Below are positions 21,143 to 30,734 of a stretch of 64,000 bases of DNA, piece by piece. Source of the stretch: Hexactinellida sp. DTS-2022 (taxonomy: Eukaryota > Porifera > Hexactinellida); the NCBI GenBank assembly GCA_028753945.1, contig JAPNXP010000012.1, positions 1,426,001-1,490,000 on the forward strand. The letters run 5' to 3'. Below the pieces are notes generated by a model that did not search any database, had not been told where the DNA came from, and was given only the letters and a program-made list of their open reading frames with translations. How positions within the stretch are numbered: position 1 is the first letter of the stretch; every line of letters starts with the position of its first letter. A program made the translations under genes and the position numbers.

Positions 21143-21532
21143 TGATACAGACTGATACAATGTGATACATACTGATACAAGGTGATACATACTGATACAA
21201 CATGATACAAACTGATACAACATGATACAGACTGATACAAGGTGATACAAGGTGTTACAGACTGATATAAAGTGATACAGACTGATACAACATGATGCAA
21301 GGTGATACAGACTGATACAAGGTGATACAGGACTGATACAACATGATACAGACTGATACAACATGATACAGACTGATACAACATGATACAACATGATACA
21401 AGGTGATACAACGTGATATAGACTGATACAACATGATACAGGCTTATGAATGTGAATGTCGAATGTCGAATGTGAATGTCGAATGTGAATATCGAATGTC
21501 GAATGTCGAATATCCAGCTAACTTCACAAAGC
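21143..21532 (-). repeat. Right terminal arrays of the 16404-21532 element
   Basis: Inverted counterpart: inner GATACAGACTGATACAAGGT units (21143-21440), then short GAATGTCGAATGT units (21452-21516), then the unique end CCAGCTAACTTCACAAAGC. Confidence 0.93.
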
Positions 21533-21542
21533 TTTATATACT

Positions 21543-21885
21543 CCTAATATTGATTATAAAGCGTAAATAGGCCTAAATAGTCAAATTTAACAATGTGAAA
21601 TTTTAATGATTACGTCATCATGCGATAATGAGTTAGCATAGTGGTGATCTGGTGTGACCAACGTGTCAGCATCACTAATGTGCATATCCTATTAAATTTT
21701 CAGATTTTTATCTCAAAGAGGGCGCGAATTATGTCCGATTATGTGAATTTTCATACTTCTCGAAATGTGACAATGACGTCATAACTTGTCGAGGTGTGAA
21801 AATTTTGAGTGGAAACCAAAACTTGTTGGCGGGTGCCAAAAGTTACCCCTATATGCCAAAAATCCCATTTGGAAACCGTACACTT
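21543..21885 (+). repeat. R2 part 2 with P-like MITE core
   Basis: Sequence after the right end of the 16404-21532 element continues the repeat R2 (CTAATATTGATTATAAAGCG). It then matches the centre of the MITE at 15195-15500 (CGATAATGAGTTAGC, TGACAATGACGTCATAACTT). No gene. Confidence 0.8.
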
Positions 21886-21927
21886 TCTCCAATCAACTCG
21901 GAACATACAAACAAATATATATATATG

Positions 21928-22771
21928 CATACTTGCCAACCGTCCCGTTTTTTGGCAAATATTTTGTCAATTGTCCCGCGTCCCGCTTTTAGACACGTTT
22001 GTCCCGCTTTTTGTACCCTGTACACGTTTTTTAAAATAAAGGAACCCTAATTCAAACTTCAGGCTGAAGTTCCTTATTTTTTTTTGCCAATTTCAGCCTC
22101 AAAGTTCCTTATTGGTTCCTTATTTTCTTGGGCTCGAAATATTGCTTAGTAAGAAGGTACCTACGTATTCAATTAATTAATTAACTGATTATTAACATTT
22201 TAACAGTAGGCTTGATGAGTTTAAAGTAGTATTTGAAGATGATACAATTGATTATATATCAAAGAAAGATATAGACGATGTTGAATTATTCTTGATAAAA
22301 TGATATACTATGATAGGTATATTATTTATGGTTTTATAATCTCAGGCTGGGCAGTTCCTTAAGAGTTCCTTAATTTATTGCCAATTCTCAGCCTGGAGTT
22401 CCTTATAAAGGTGTTCCTTAAAAAAAAACGTGTATTTCATTTTTGTGACAATAACAATAAAATATAAAGATCTGAGCATTGCTTCTTCCAATTAGGTAAT
22501 CAATCTGTAGAATTGACTAGCGTCCCGTTTTATTGACGGGACGTCTCGTTTATGCAATTGGAGCAAGGTTCCTTCCGTTGAGATAATCAAATTATTACAA
22601 TTACTAGTTAATAATAATTCATATATAGTAAATGAATTATTATTAACTAGTAATAGTAATGCTACTTCACTTATTTATGTACTAATGTTCTTTGCCCGCC
22701 AAACTTCCTTATGTCCCGCCAAAATTCATTCCGCCGTCCCGCCAAAGACTTGCTATAGGTTGGCAAGTATG
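21928..22771. mobile_element. hAT-like non-autonomous element, 844 bp
   Basis: Ends CATACTTGCCAACCGTCCCG and GGTTGGCAAGTATG are inverted, with TATATG on both sides. The interior has 'gtcccg' repeats and internal inverted 'aggttccttat' blocks, plus a palindrome at 22575-22665 around TAATAATTCATTTAC. No ORF supported. Confidence 0.7.
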
Positions 22772-22776
22772 TATAT

Positions 22777-23043
22777 GGAGCGCCTACATTTGTCCGACAC
22801 CGTATGTAGGCATTTGTCGACAACTTTTGTGCTATGTAGGCATTTGTCCGACAACTTTGTGCTATGTTGGCATTTGTCCGACAACTTTTGTGCTATGTTG
22901 GCATTTGTCCGACAACTTTTGTACTATGTTGGCATTTGTCCGACAACTTTTGTACTATGTTGGCATTCGTCCGACAACTTTTTGTACTATGTTGGCATTT
23001 GTCCGACAACTTTTGTACTATGTTGGCATTTGTCCGACAACTT
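22777..23043 (+). repeat. MULE copy B left array (about nine units)
   Basis: One 24-bp outer unit then about eight units near 31 bp, each with CATTTGTCCGACAACTTTTG and CTATGTTGG. Apparent reading frames here are translations of the repeat. Confidence 0.9.
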
Positions 23044-23231
23044 CTTAATTTGCTTTCCTATAATACTTTCTGTCCTATATAGCATATTCTAGAATATATC
23101 TTAATACTGATTATTATTTTGAAGATTACTATAACAATAATAAGAATAAGAATAATAAATAATATCATGAAAGATATGAAAGATAAGAAATTCTGTTGAT
23201 TATTTCAGTTTATAAATATTTTAAAACTAAT

Positions 23232-23802
23232 CTAAATAACAGAACGACAAGTAGGACATGCTTCTCCAAGTTCTACAATTTGGGCACTGCAATCCTCACA
23301 ACAGTTTGTGTGTTTGCAGGGCATGAAAATCCATGTTGTTTCTCGTGCCCTCAAACAGACCACACACAAATTTGCATTCAAATTTTCGATAATAGAAGCA
23401 TCAGTCTGGTTGGAATTATCTTCTTCATCTGAACTTACATCAAATATACTTATCTCCGTTAAAGACCCCACCGTTTTACTGATATCCATAATATATTCTA
23501 ATGGCGAAAAAGCACCTTCGATGAGTTTTCCTTACATTTACGACGATACTCCTCATTTAGCAAACACTTTTTTTTTTGCTCTTGTAATTGGTAATCCATT
23601 TTTCAATCTTGCTAGTTCGTTGTCCTTATCTAGTATAGTTTCGTTAAGTGTTTCCAAAAAGTTCCAAACCCTTGGTTGGTTGCATTTATTTATAGATTTC
23701 AATCTGCCATGGTAGCTTTCTGCCCCATCATTTGTAGAAATTCCGTGGTTCCAGATAGATAACTCTTCACTAGATACTTGGTTTATTCACCTTCTTTGTA
23801 TA
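23232..23802 (-). pseudogene. MULE copy B transposase, C-terminal part with RING
   Basis: Downstream continuation of 29205-29975 after the nested insert. From 23795 the minus strand reads 'IQRR', then 'NQVSSEELSIW', 'GAESYHGRLKS' (candidate catalytic Glu) and 'NFLETLNETILDKDNELARL'. A frameshift near 23575 follows, then 'LIEGAFSPLEYIMDISKTVG'. The RING finger is 23366-23235 with ligand spacing identical to copies A and C. The stretch 23489-23232 is open from an ATG. Confidence 0.82.
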
Positions 23803-23886
23803 TGTTGTAGGCGAAATTGAGTTCAGGCGAGATTGAGTCTCATTTTCGCCTGAAACTCATTTTCGCCTAGGCAAGATTGAGTACCA

Positions 23887-24230
23887 GGCGAGATTGAGTC
23901 ATACTTATAGAAAATGTTTAACTAAATATTATGGGTTGTTAAAAATTAATTATATCCCAGATCTAATCCCGTTATTTGTTCACTTCCAATGTTAATACTA
24001 GGTAAACAAGTATGCTGAATACAAATTTCACACTCACAAATTTCTATTATGTCTATTTGTTGTTGTTATTGACAATATAGGTAAACAAGTTTGTAAAATA
24101 TTAGAATTTACCGGCCTAGAGACTAGCTTTAGACGGTTATTTTAAGTAATTGCATATGCTGAATACGAATTTAGAATTAACTACATACGTATGTACTTGC
24201 AAATAAGTGCTGTTTGTTGTTAAAGAGACA
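23887..24230 (+). repeat. Left long inverted repeat of the 5.4-kb element
   Basis: Starts GGCGAGATTGAGTCATACTT and is nearly identical to the inverse of 28860-29197. It contains GTAAACAAGTATGCTGAATA motifs also found in the array 51270-51840. Upstream, 23811-23886 carries two or three more copies of GGCGARATTGAG. Confidence 0.92.
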
Positions 24231-24280
24231 CTTAGTGACACTTGTATTTGAGATACATATTAATTTCTAAGCCACTTACT

Positions 24281-24564
24281 CATAGGCGCAAAGTTTTACA
24301 AGTCTGAGGTTGAAGTTGGGGGCGCGGAGCGAGTGTAGCGAGCGATTCTTTTGGGGTCTGGGGAGCTTGCCCCCCAGAAAACAATTGATTGCAACAATGA
24401 CCTTTTTTAATGAATTATACGTATATTTACTATCCTAAATTATATTGAACATTTTATTTTTTATCCAGAGGGCACGGTAACACCCGTACCATTAATGTTG
24501 CTTCCCTTCAACTTTTTACGGGGGGGCGCACGCCCCCCCGCGCGCCCCCCTGTTTGCGCCACTG
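24281..24564. mobile_element. hAT-type MITE, 284 bp
   Basis: Exact 8-bp duplication CACTTACT (24273-24280, 24565-24572). Ends CATAGGCGCAAAG and TTTGCGCCACTG are inverted. GC-rich 'gggggcgc' tracts near the ends. Confidence 0.88.
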
Positions 24565-24573
24565 CACTTACTC

Positions 24574-25107
24574 ATAGGCGTCGTAACCCGCGAGATTCAC
24601 CGTGATTTACCATAAATATCGAATAATTTTATCAAATCACGTTTTACAGGGTCGGTATGTGTATAATTATTCTCAGGTAGTTGATTGGAGTCGAAAGAGG
24701 GTCACTCGATCGGGTAAGGACACAATTGGAGAATGGAATTTTTGACACATTCCTGGTACATTCCAGCGTTACTATGGAAAGATTCTTCCAAATATGGTCA
24801 TGTGATATATCAAATTATCGGAAATTTTACTTGGAAACCGAATTCAACAATAAAAAGACGATATAACTTAATTTGAACAAGTTTTTATGGGAAACAAGTC
24901 CGGCGAACACTATCGAACGTGTTAACTTTGACGAGCTGTCATGACCGATATAGACACTCTTTCAATTGCCTCAATATCCAAAAATGTTCGCACTACATCA
25001 AAGTACATGTGTACAAATTTTGGTGCTTTTATCAAAAAAATGAACAATCTGTTGAAACTTTATGTCTATGCCGCTGGACTAGGTTAACTAACTGTTACGG
25101 ATTTTAG
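24574..25107 (+). repeat. Dispersed repeat R1, single-arm copy
   Basis: Shares long blocks (TCAAATCACGTTTTACAGGG, TTTTTGACACATTCCT, ATGACCGATATAGACACTCT) with both arms of the palindrome 50510-53640, and weakly with 62690-63060. Short frames exist but are not consistently open between copies. Confidence 0.8.
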
Positions 25108-25389
25108 TGATCAGTTAACCAATATGTTAATATTACAATTAGAAGTACAAATCTTTGGATAACAGTGTGAATTTGCACGCATTTTGTTCAGAATATAATA
25201 ATTATTTATCTTATTACCCATAGTCACATGATATATTTTGGTGACAACACAGTGTAGAAGAAACCTGAAGTGATATACTTGTACGCAGTTAATTGTACTA
25301 ATAAAGTACTTGGCTAAAAGAATGTCTTTTTCGTTACTACAATTTAGATATCTTCTGAGAAATGTCTATATATTTTGTTATAACTTTCA

Positions 25390-26310
25390 GTGGCGGTTAA
25401 CCGGTTAACCGTTGTGTGAAGATAATCGTAACCGTGGCCTCAAAACGGTTAACCAACCCCACCCTTAACTATTGTTTTTACAAGGCTGATTTGTTAACCG
25501 GCTGGCTAACCGCTTAACTGTTGCTATTAACTATCGGTTAGCGATTACAGATTTCGTTAACCAGTTAGCCGGTCTGTTGATAATCAGCAGTGTTATTTGG
25601 AATTATCTTACAGTAAATCTCGCTAGTCCGAACAGGAGATCCAACGTATATTACAATGGAATTATAAATTAATAAGTCTCAGACAATTAATTAGGTAGTA
25701 TACTACATGTTTAGTTTGGATTAAAAAGCTTTGGACAAGTTTGATCCAAACTATCGGAATCTCATCTAATAGCTCTAGGCCAATAGAAAATGTATTACTT
25801 CACTAATCGGAACAGAATTTTGTAAATCGGAACACCTCTGTTGGGATTAGCGAGGAAGTACAGTATATATAATTAAAAATATCTGAATTTTGTTGGAAAT
25901 GATGATCATAAATCCATTTCTCATCACCACAATGACCACATTATTTATTTTCTGTAACTACACTATTTCTAACTTGCCCAAATTCGCGAAATGTATTAGT
26001 TAATGGGTACTTATGGAGTAATACTTTATAATACTGAGTCCTACACTGTAGTATAAACAAAACGAATCATACCTGTAGCCTCAGAACGGTTAACAACCCC
26101 ACCCTTGGTTTATAGGAATTTACTACGTATGGAAAATAGATTTAAGATTACCATATTCTAACAAAATTAATATAATTTAAATTAGTGTTTTATATACGCA
26201 ATTACATTGATATTATTTAACTAGATTAACAGACCGGTTAACTGCTCAACTAAATCTGTAACAGTTAACCAATATTAGCAGCGGTTAAACGGTAACCCGG
26301 CGAACCGAAT
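25390..26310. repeat. GGTTAACC-rich repeat with nested Tigger-like insert
   Basis: CAGTGGCGGTTAACCGGTTA at the left and TAACCGGTCTGTT / AGACCGGTTAACTG blocks inside and near 26228 are inversely related. The right end near 26310 is not clear. Probably a decayed foldback or hAT MITE. No gene. Confidence 0.5.
25611..25863. mobile_element. Tigger-like MITE, 253 bp
   Basis: TA on both sides (25609-25610, 25864-25865). Ends CAGTAAATCTCGCTAGTCCG and GGGATTAGCGAGGAAGTACAG are imperfect inverses. Nested in the GGTTAACC repeat. Confidence 0.7.
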
Positions 26311-26572
26311 GTAGTCTAGACCTGTGAATTGAGTCTAGCCTGTATGTTCAAATTAAGATAGGTATCATTTCGCCCCTCATAATATTATTTAGGGAGGCCG
26401 TTAATAGACAGCCGGATCAAAACCTCTTGAATAAGATAGGCTACGATATAGCAAAACAATTATTGAATTACCAGAATTACAACTGGTGGATAACCAATCC
26501 TTAAGATTGCACTATTGTTAGCCCGCCTATTGTCTCGCGTCTACCAAATCCGGCAGTGCTTAAGCAGGCCAC

Positions 26573-26735
26573 AATAATCTATATATTAAAAGCACAATAT
26601 GTAGTTCTTTGTGAGCGTGTGTGTGTTTGTCCGGATTACATTAAAGTAATTCGGAGATAAAAAACGCATCTCTATTTGAGATAAAACTAAGGGCCTGCAT
26701 TTGTCCGCCTCCGTATGTCGGAATTTGTCCAAAAA
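26573..26735 (+). repeat. Helitron-like 5' end fragment and MULE-end relic
   Basis: TCTATATATTAAAAGCAC followed by GTGTGTGTTTGTCCGGATTA and CATTAAAGTAATTCGG resembles the 5' end of Helitron-type elements. A related copy is inverted at 51845-51955. From 26692, CCTGCATTTGTCCGCCTCCG resembles the outer unit of MULE copy B. Confidence 0.45.
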
Positions 26736-27843
26736 TTCCAAGTATCAAATGTTTAGAATTTCCCGAATACTTTGTCTCTATGTTTTATGCTGGCATAACT
26801 CCGACTGTTCATTAATTATCTCAATGTGAGTATTCAATAACAGTTGTAATTTATTTATGTTTTCACTCAACACAATATTTGTTGATATATGTACTTTTCA
26901 GATATTGTATTTAATTTAAACATGATGATATATTGGCTAATAATAGAATACTTATAAGAAATATTATAAATGCTATTTAGTAATTTTTGATATTTAAATT
27001 AACATGGATTTTACTTTGACTCAATAAAAATAAAATCGCTGTTCAAATTATAGAACATCTGAAGGTCACAAGTTGTTTGTATCCAAAAGAAAGATAATCA
27101 ATTTACTAAGCTTGTGCTCTTTTTAGTAAGAGATGCAATTGCGCCACAGCTAAGCTCAGTCAAGAATGTAATCATATTAGTTAGCTTTTTCAGTCGTTAT
27201 ATAGCACCTTTTTATAGAAAGTGCTCCTGAATTAACATTTAACAAGGCCTCTTAGTGTGTATGAGGTTTTCTGCTGCTGAGCCCCCATTAGGGTCGCTGG
27301 CTATACTTACTCCTACACACTTGACACCCACTATAGTTAGGGGTGACTTCGCACCTGTCCAAAGATTATATTACTTAGTGAAAGTAAGTATAATGAAGCT
27401 TCTAAATAATTATTTATTATCAATTATATAATTTATATTAGATATAATTATAATACACATTTGTATGTTTGTTTGAAGGTACGAGAAACAAAATTACTTT
27501 TCAGACCTTGTAAACACGCAAATTGGTGTAGATTGCCGCATTAAATTTAAGGAACTTGGATTAACATGTACTATTTGTCATTCACCAATTCAGAGCAGTT
27601 TGGAAATAATATCATTTAGAAGTTCCTTAATCACACACACTGCACTGACCTTGAGTTTGAGATTTTCTGATTAATTCCCAATCCCATTCTGAATGGACTG
27701 GGATTAATCTTAAGATCTTTAAAACTCTAATCCCTAGGGATTTGGCCCCATCTCTGGTTGCATATGATAACAATTGTTATTTTTAGACTACTTTTCCAAT
27801 ATTAGAAAGTAGTCTGAAAAATGTCAACATCTTAGATTCGGAG
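26736..27843. other. Long stretch without a supported gene; one possible exon
   Basis: Mostly AT-rich, no matched ends seen. At 27479-27691 a 70-codon open stretch follows a pyrimidine/AG boundary and has 'KFKELGLTCTICHSP', a C-x2-C pair. It has no ATG and could be chance. Confidence 0.3.
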
Positions 27844-27903
27844 CAGAGTGGACCATGGGTCACTGGGTCATGGGTCACAAATGTTGACCTATGGTCCACT
27901 CTG
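27844..27903. mobile_element. Tiny hAT MITE, 60 bp
   Basis: CAGAGTGGACCATGGGTCAC and GACCTATGGTCCACTCTG are inverted. Flanks ATTCGGAG and ATTCGCAG agree at 7 of 8 positions. Confidence 0.7.
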
Positions 27904-28528
27904 ATTCGCAGAATTCCCACACACGGAGTTTGACGTAGTCTCGGAATGGGATTAGTAGGGCCAACAGGTTAGTCCATTACGGTGACATTGGGAGGCCATT
28001 GCACATTGGTATTTCAATTGGCAAATTTTTGTATGTCCATGGCCCTATCAACCATACCAGAGCCTACGCCTTTGTATTGTTAATTTATAGATGCACATTT
28101 ACTACATAAATAGAACGTAATTAAACACATTTACCACATAAATAGAACGTAATTGCTCATTTACTAGCTATACATTCTCAACTTAGTGATATTGATAAGC
28201 TGATTTAACAGCAAAACCAGCTATTAAACCAACTAACAACACAACCAGCTTATTAATAAACTCAACATTAATTTGAGAATGTGTCGCGATTAATTATGTT
28301 TTGTTTATGGTGAATGTATTGAAAACTTTATGTATTGTAGATTAAACTGGTGGCTTGAGTGAAATGGTTTGGATTCGCGAGTAGATTAGGAAAAATATTT
28401 ATTACGAGCCTATAATCTCATTCGCTTTTGCTAGGGAATACTATTTACATTTTACCTAGCATTATAATAAACTTACAAAAGGACTCGTATTCATTTTGTC
28501 AATCTTCAAAATTAATCTATATACGAAC

Positions 28529-28775
28529 CATGGGCGCCGAAACTCTCAAACGCTAGGGGGGGTGTGACGTAATATTCAAATGTGGGAGTTCAAAAAACAA
28601 CGCGTATGGGGATAAAATCAATGTTGGATGGGCATAATTGTATAGATAAACACATCATCAACTGAATTTTATACTAACTCATTATGGAATCAATAATTTC
28701 CCATTTTTCTTCCCTGACTTCTCCTCGGCCAGGGGGGGTGACACCCTCCCTGACCCCCACATTTCGGTGCCTATG
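28529..28775. mobile_element. hAT-type MITE, 247 bp
   Basis: Ends CATGGGCGCCGAAA and TTTCGGTGCCTATG are inverted. Flanks ATACGAAC and ATACGTAC agree at 7 of 8 positions. Confidence 0.8.
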
Positions 28776-28859
28776 ATACGTACTATATGATACTAGTTTG
28801 CTTACTTACTTATAATTTAAAATCTCAATCTTATTCTTAGTCATTAATTCCCCCTAACT

Positions 28860-29197
28860 TTAACAACAAACAGCACTTATTTGCAAGTACATACTTATGT
28901 AGTTAATTCTAAATTCGTATTCAGCATATGCAATTACTTAAAATAACCGTCTAAAGCTAGTCTCTAGGCCGGTAAATTCTAATATTTTACAAACTTGTTT
29001 ACCTATATTGTCAATAACAACAACAAATAGACATAATAGAAATTTGTGAGTGTGAAATTTGTATTCAGCATACTTGTTTACCTAGTATTAACATTTGGAA
29101 GTGAACAAATAGCGGGATTAGATCTGGGATATAATTAATTTTTAACAACCCATAATATTTAGTTAAACATTTTCTATAAGTATGGCTCAATCTCGCC
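28860..29197 (-). repeat. Right long inverted repeat of the 5.4-kb element
   Basis: Inverse of 23887-24230 with a few substitutions (for example AGCGGGATTAG against ATCCCGTTATT). High similarity suggests young or gene-converted arms. Confidence 0.92.
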
Positions 29198-29204
29198 AGC
29201 GACA

Positions 29205-29975
29205 TATATACCGCTTCAATTTGGCATGATTAACAAATTGATTATCAGTTAGGTTAGGACCTGGGACTGTAATTTCATTGAAAACAGGCTGTATTGTTTC
29301 TGGTGGCAGGAAAGGGAGGGCCATAATGTGACGCAAAAAAGTGTGAAATGCAGCATTATGGGCATATGCATTTACCAAATTACACTTTTGAACCATTTTC
29401 CAAATACGCTGGGTGTAATGAAACCAACAACCTTGTAGCTTGATACCATTGTATACTGTTTTGAACGCGTTTCGTGGTGCAATTTTCCAGTCTGAGATAG
29501 ATATTTGTGGATTAAATTGAGGAATTATAGATTGTATTTTGAATAATACGGCCTCATAGAGTTCTTGGTGGAATGAAGTTTGGGGTATCTTTGGCTGAAG
29601 TTGTCTTCTAGCGCGATACATCAGTGATTCACACTTCGCAAATGTAATTGCTCTTCCTCTGACATCTCTCCGTGTGACATCATTGAATATCTTTCGCAGA
29701 TTTTCGCCAGAAGATTTAGCAGCTTCTTTACAATTAGCCCTCACGATACACAAATCATCGTCGTACTTATCAATCCCATGGTTGTGATCTGCTTGTAATC
29801 TAATCAGATTACTTTCTTGGATGAGTTTAGCAGTAGACTTGCACCCGTTACGCAAAAGAACACATTTCAAATAGATTTGGTCACCTATCCTTTTGGACGC
29901 AAGATATTTGTGACCTTCAGATGTTTGATATATTGAGCCGCGATTTTTATTATAAAGAGCTGTAGTGTAGTCCAT
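29205..29975 (-). pseudogene. MULE copy B transposase, N-terminal part
   Basis: ATG at 29975. A FLYWCH-type zinc finger opens the protein ('GHKYLASKRIGDQIYLKC', 'LQADHNHGID', 29975-29745), followed by a MULE linker ('LRKIFNDVTRRD'). The core has 'SDWKIAPRN' and 'GCWFHYTQRIW'. Compared with copy C about 80 residues are missing after 'LQPKIP', including the FDGTF segment with the first catalytic Asp. The frame nonetheless stays open for 262 codons. It ends where the 5.4-kb element entered at 'LKRYI' (29204). Confidence 0.82.
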
Positions 29976-30131
29976 GTCAATTTTAATATCTTAGACTAAA
30001 TTATATCCATTCTTATATACAAATGATGTTTGTAAAAGAAGTGTTGAAGTTATACAAGATATCTGATAATTAATCAACAAATATGTGTGTTGAGTCAAAA
30101 CATCAAAGTGAGAACTGAAAATGTTGTATTC

Positions 30132-30242
30132 GGACAAATGCCAACATAGTACAAAGTTGTCGGACAAATGCCAACATAGTACAAAAGTTGTCGGATAAAT
30201 GCCAACATTGCACAAAAGTTGTCGGACAAATGCAGCGTCCTC
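30132..30242 (-). repeat. MULE copy B right array (about four units)
   Basis: Inverted units GTCGGACAAATGCCAACATA, about four copies, ending GCAGCGTCCTC. Shorter than the left arm. Confidence 0.9.
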
Positions 30243-30282
30243 ATATATACATACATAGGTTTGTGTTTTAATAGTATAGATG

Positions 30283-30472
30283 CAGTGATGGATCTAGACT
30301 TTCACCTCAGGGGGGGGTTAACGAAGTCCAATTGAAGTCAGGGGGGGGGGGGGGGTAATTTACATTTCGGTATAGTTAATTAAACCCCCCCCTGAGAGGG
30401 GGGTCAGAAAAAATCTCAGGGGGGTCTTTTTTCTCAAAAAATAATTTCAGGGGGGGTATAGATGAAACCCTG
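30283..30472. mobile_element. hAT-type MITE, 190 bp
   Basis: Exact 8-bp duplication TATAGATG (30275-30282, 30473-30480). Ends CAGTGATGGATCTAGA and GATGAAACCCTG; interior is poly-G/poly-C rich. A TTTAATAGTATAGAT stretch just to the left resembles an inverted Helitron-like 5' end. Confidence 0.82.
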
Positions 30473-30734
30473 TATAGATGTGGTAATCACATATATTAAA
30501 TTGGGCAGTAATACTCTTAGTTAGATATGCTAAATTCCATATAAATTCTTAGTTTAACTAACTATTCTTGTCTTTATTGTGTTTTCCACCTCACGAAATG
30601 ACATTATTAAGTAGATCCAATCAGTACTTTCAAAATGACTCTGATAATATATTAACTTGGCAAATGGTAATACATTATATTCTAATATAATACAATACAA
30701 TACAATATATTATAATACGACTATTCGGTTAGGG

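Larger units (their letters stand above)
16404..21532 (-). mobile_element. 5.1-kb DNA transposon with minisatellite inverted repeats and Ulp1/PHD gene
   Basis: The 10-bp duplication TTTATATACT (16394-16403, 21533-21542) flanks inverted ends GCTTTGTGAAGTTAGCTGGA. Both ends continue as a 7-bp (TTCGACA) array and then a ~20-bp (TATCAGTCTGTATCACCTTG) array. Coding material is all on the minus strand (17406-20678). The uninterrupted R2 repeat at 54060-54110 shows the empty-site sequence, confirming the insertion. A 9-11 bp duplication suggests a Mutator-like or IS4EU-like superfamily; I cannot assign it. Confidence 0.87.
23803..29204. mobile_element. 5.4-kb non-autonomous element with long inverted repeats, TATA duplication
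   Basis: Outer ends TGTTGTAGGCGAAATTGAG and the inverse of TGTCGCTGGCGAGATTGAG match at 15 of 19 positions. TATA flanks both sides (23799-23802, 29205-29208). Removing the element rejoins copy B codons K-R-Y-I-Q-R-R, which fixes the boundaries. Inner arms of ~340 bp (23887-24230, 28860-29197) are inverted. No transposase was found; the inside is other repeats. Superfamily unassigned. Confidence 0.8.
22777..30242 (-). mobile_element. MULE copy B, split by a nested 5.4-kb element
   Basis: Left array (22777-23043) and right array (30132-30242) are inverted tandem arrays of 31-bp TGGCATTTGTCCGACAACTT units. Outer ends GGAGCGCCTACATTTGTCC and the inverse of GAGGACGCTGCATTTGTCC resemble the copy C ends. 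The transposase-RING gene on the minus strand is cut at 'LKRYI' by the element 23803-29204. I found no clean duplication; AT repeats and a MITE abut the left border. Confidence 0.85.

Noticed and set aside
22685-23092. Three overlapping frames over the MULE copy B left array
   Set aside because: 31-bp repeats read in all three frames with no domain; they lie in a terminal repeat.
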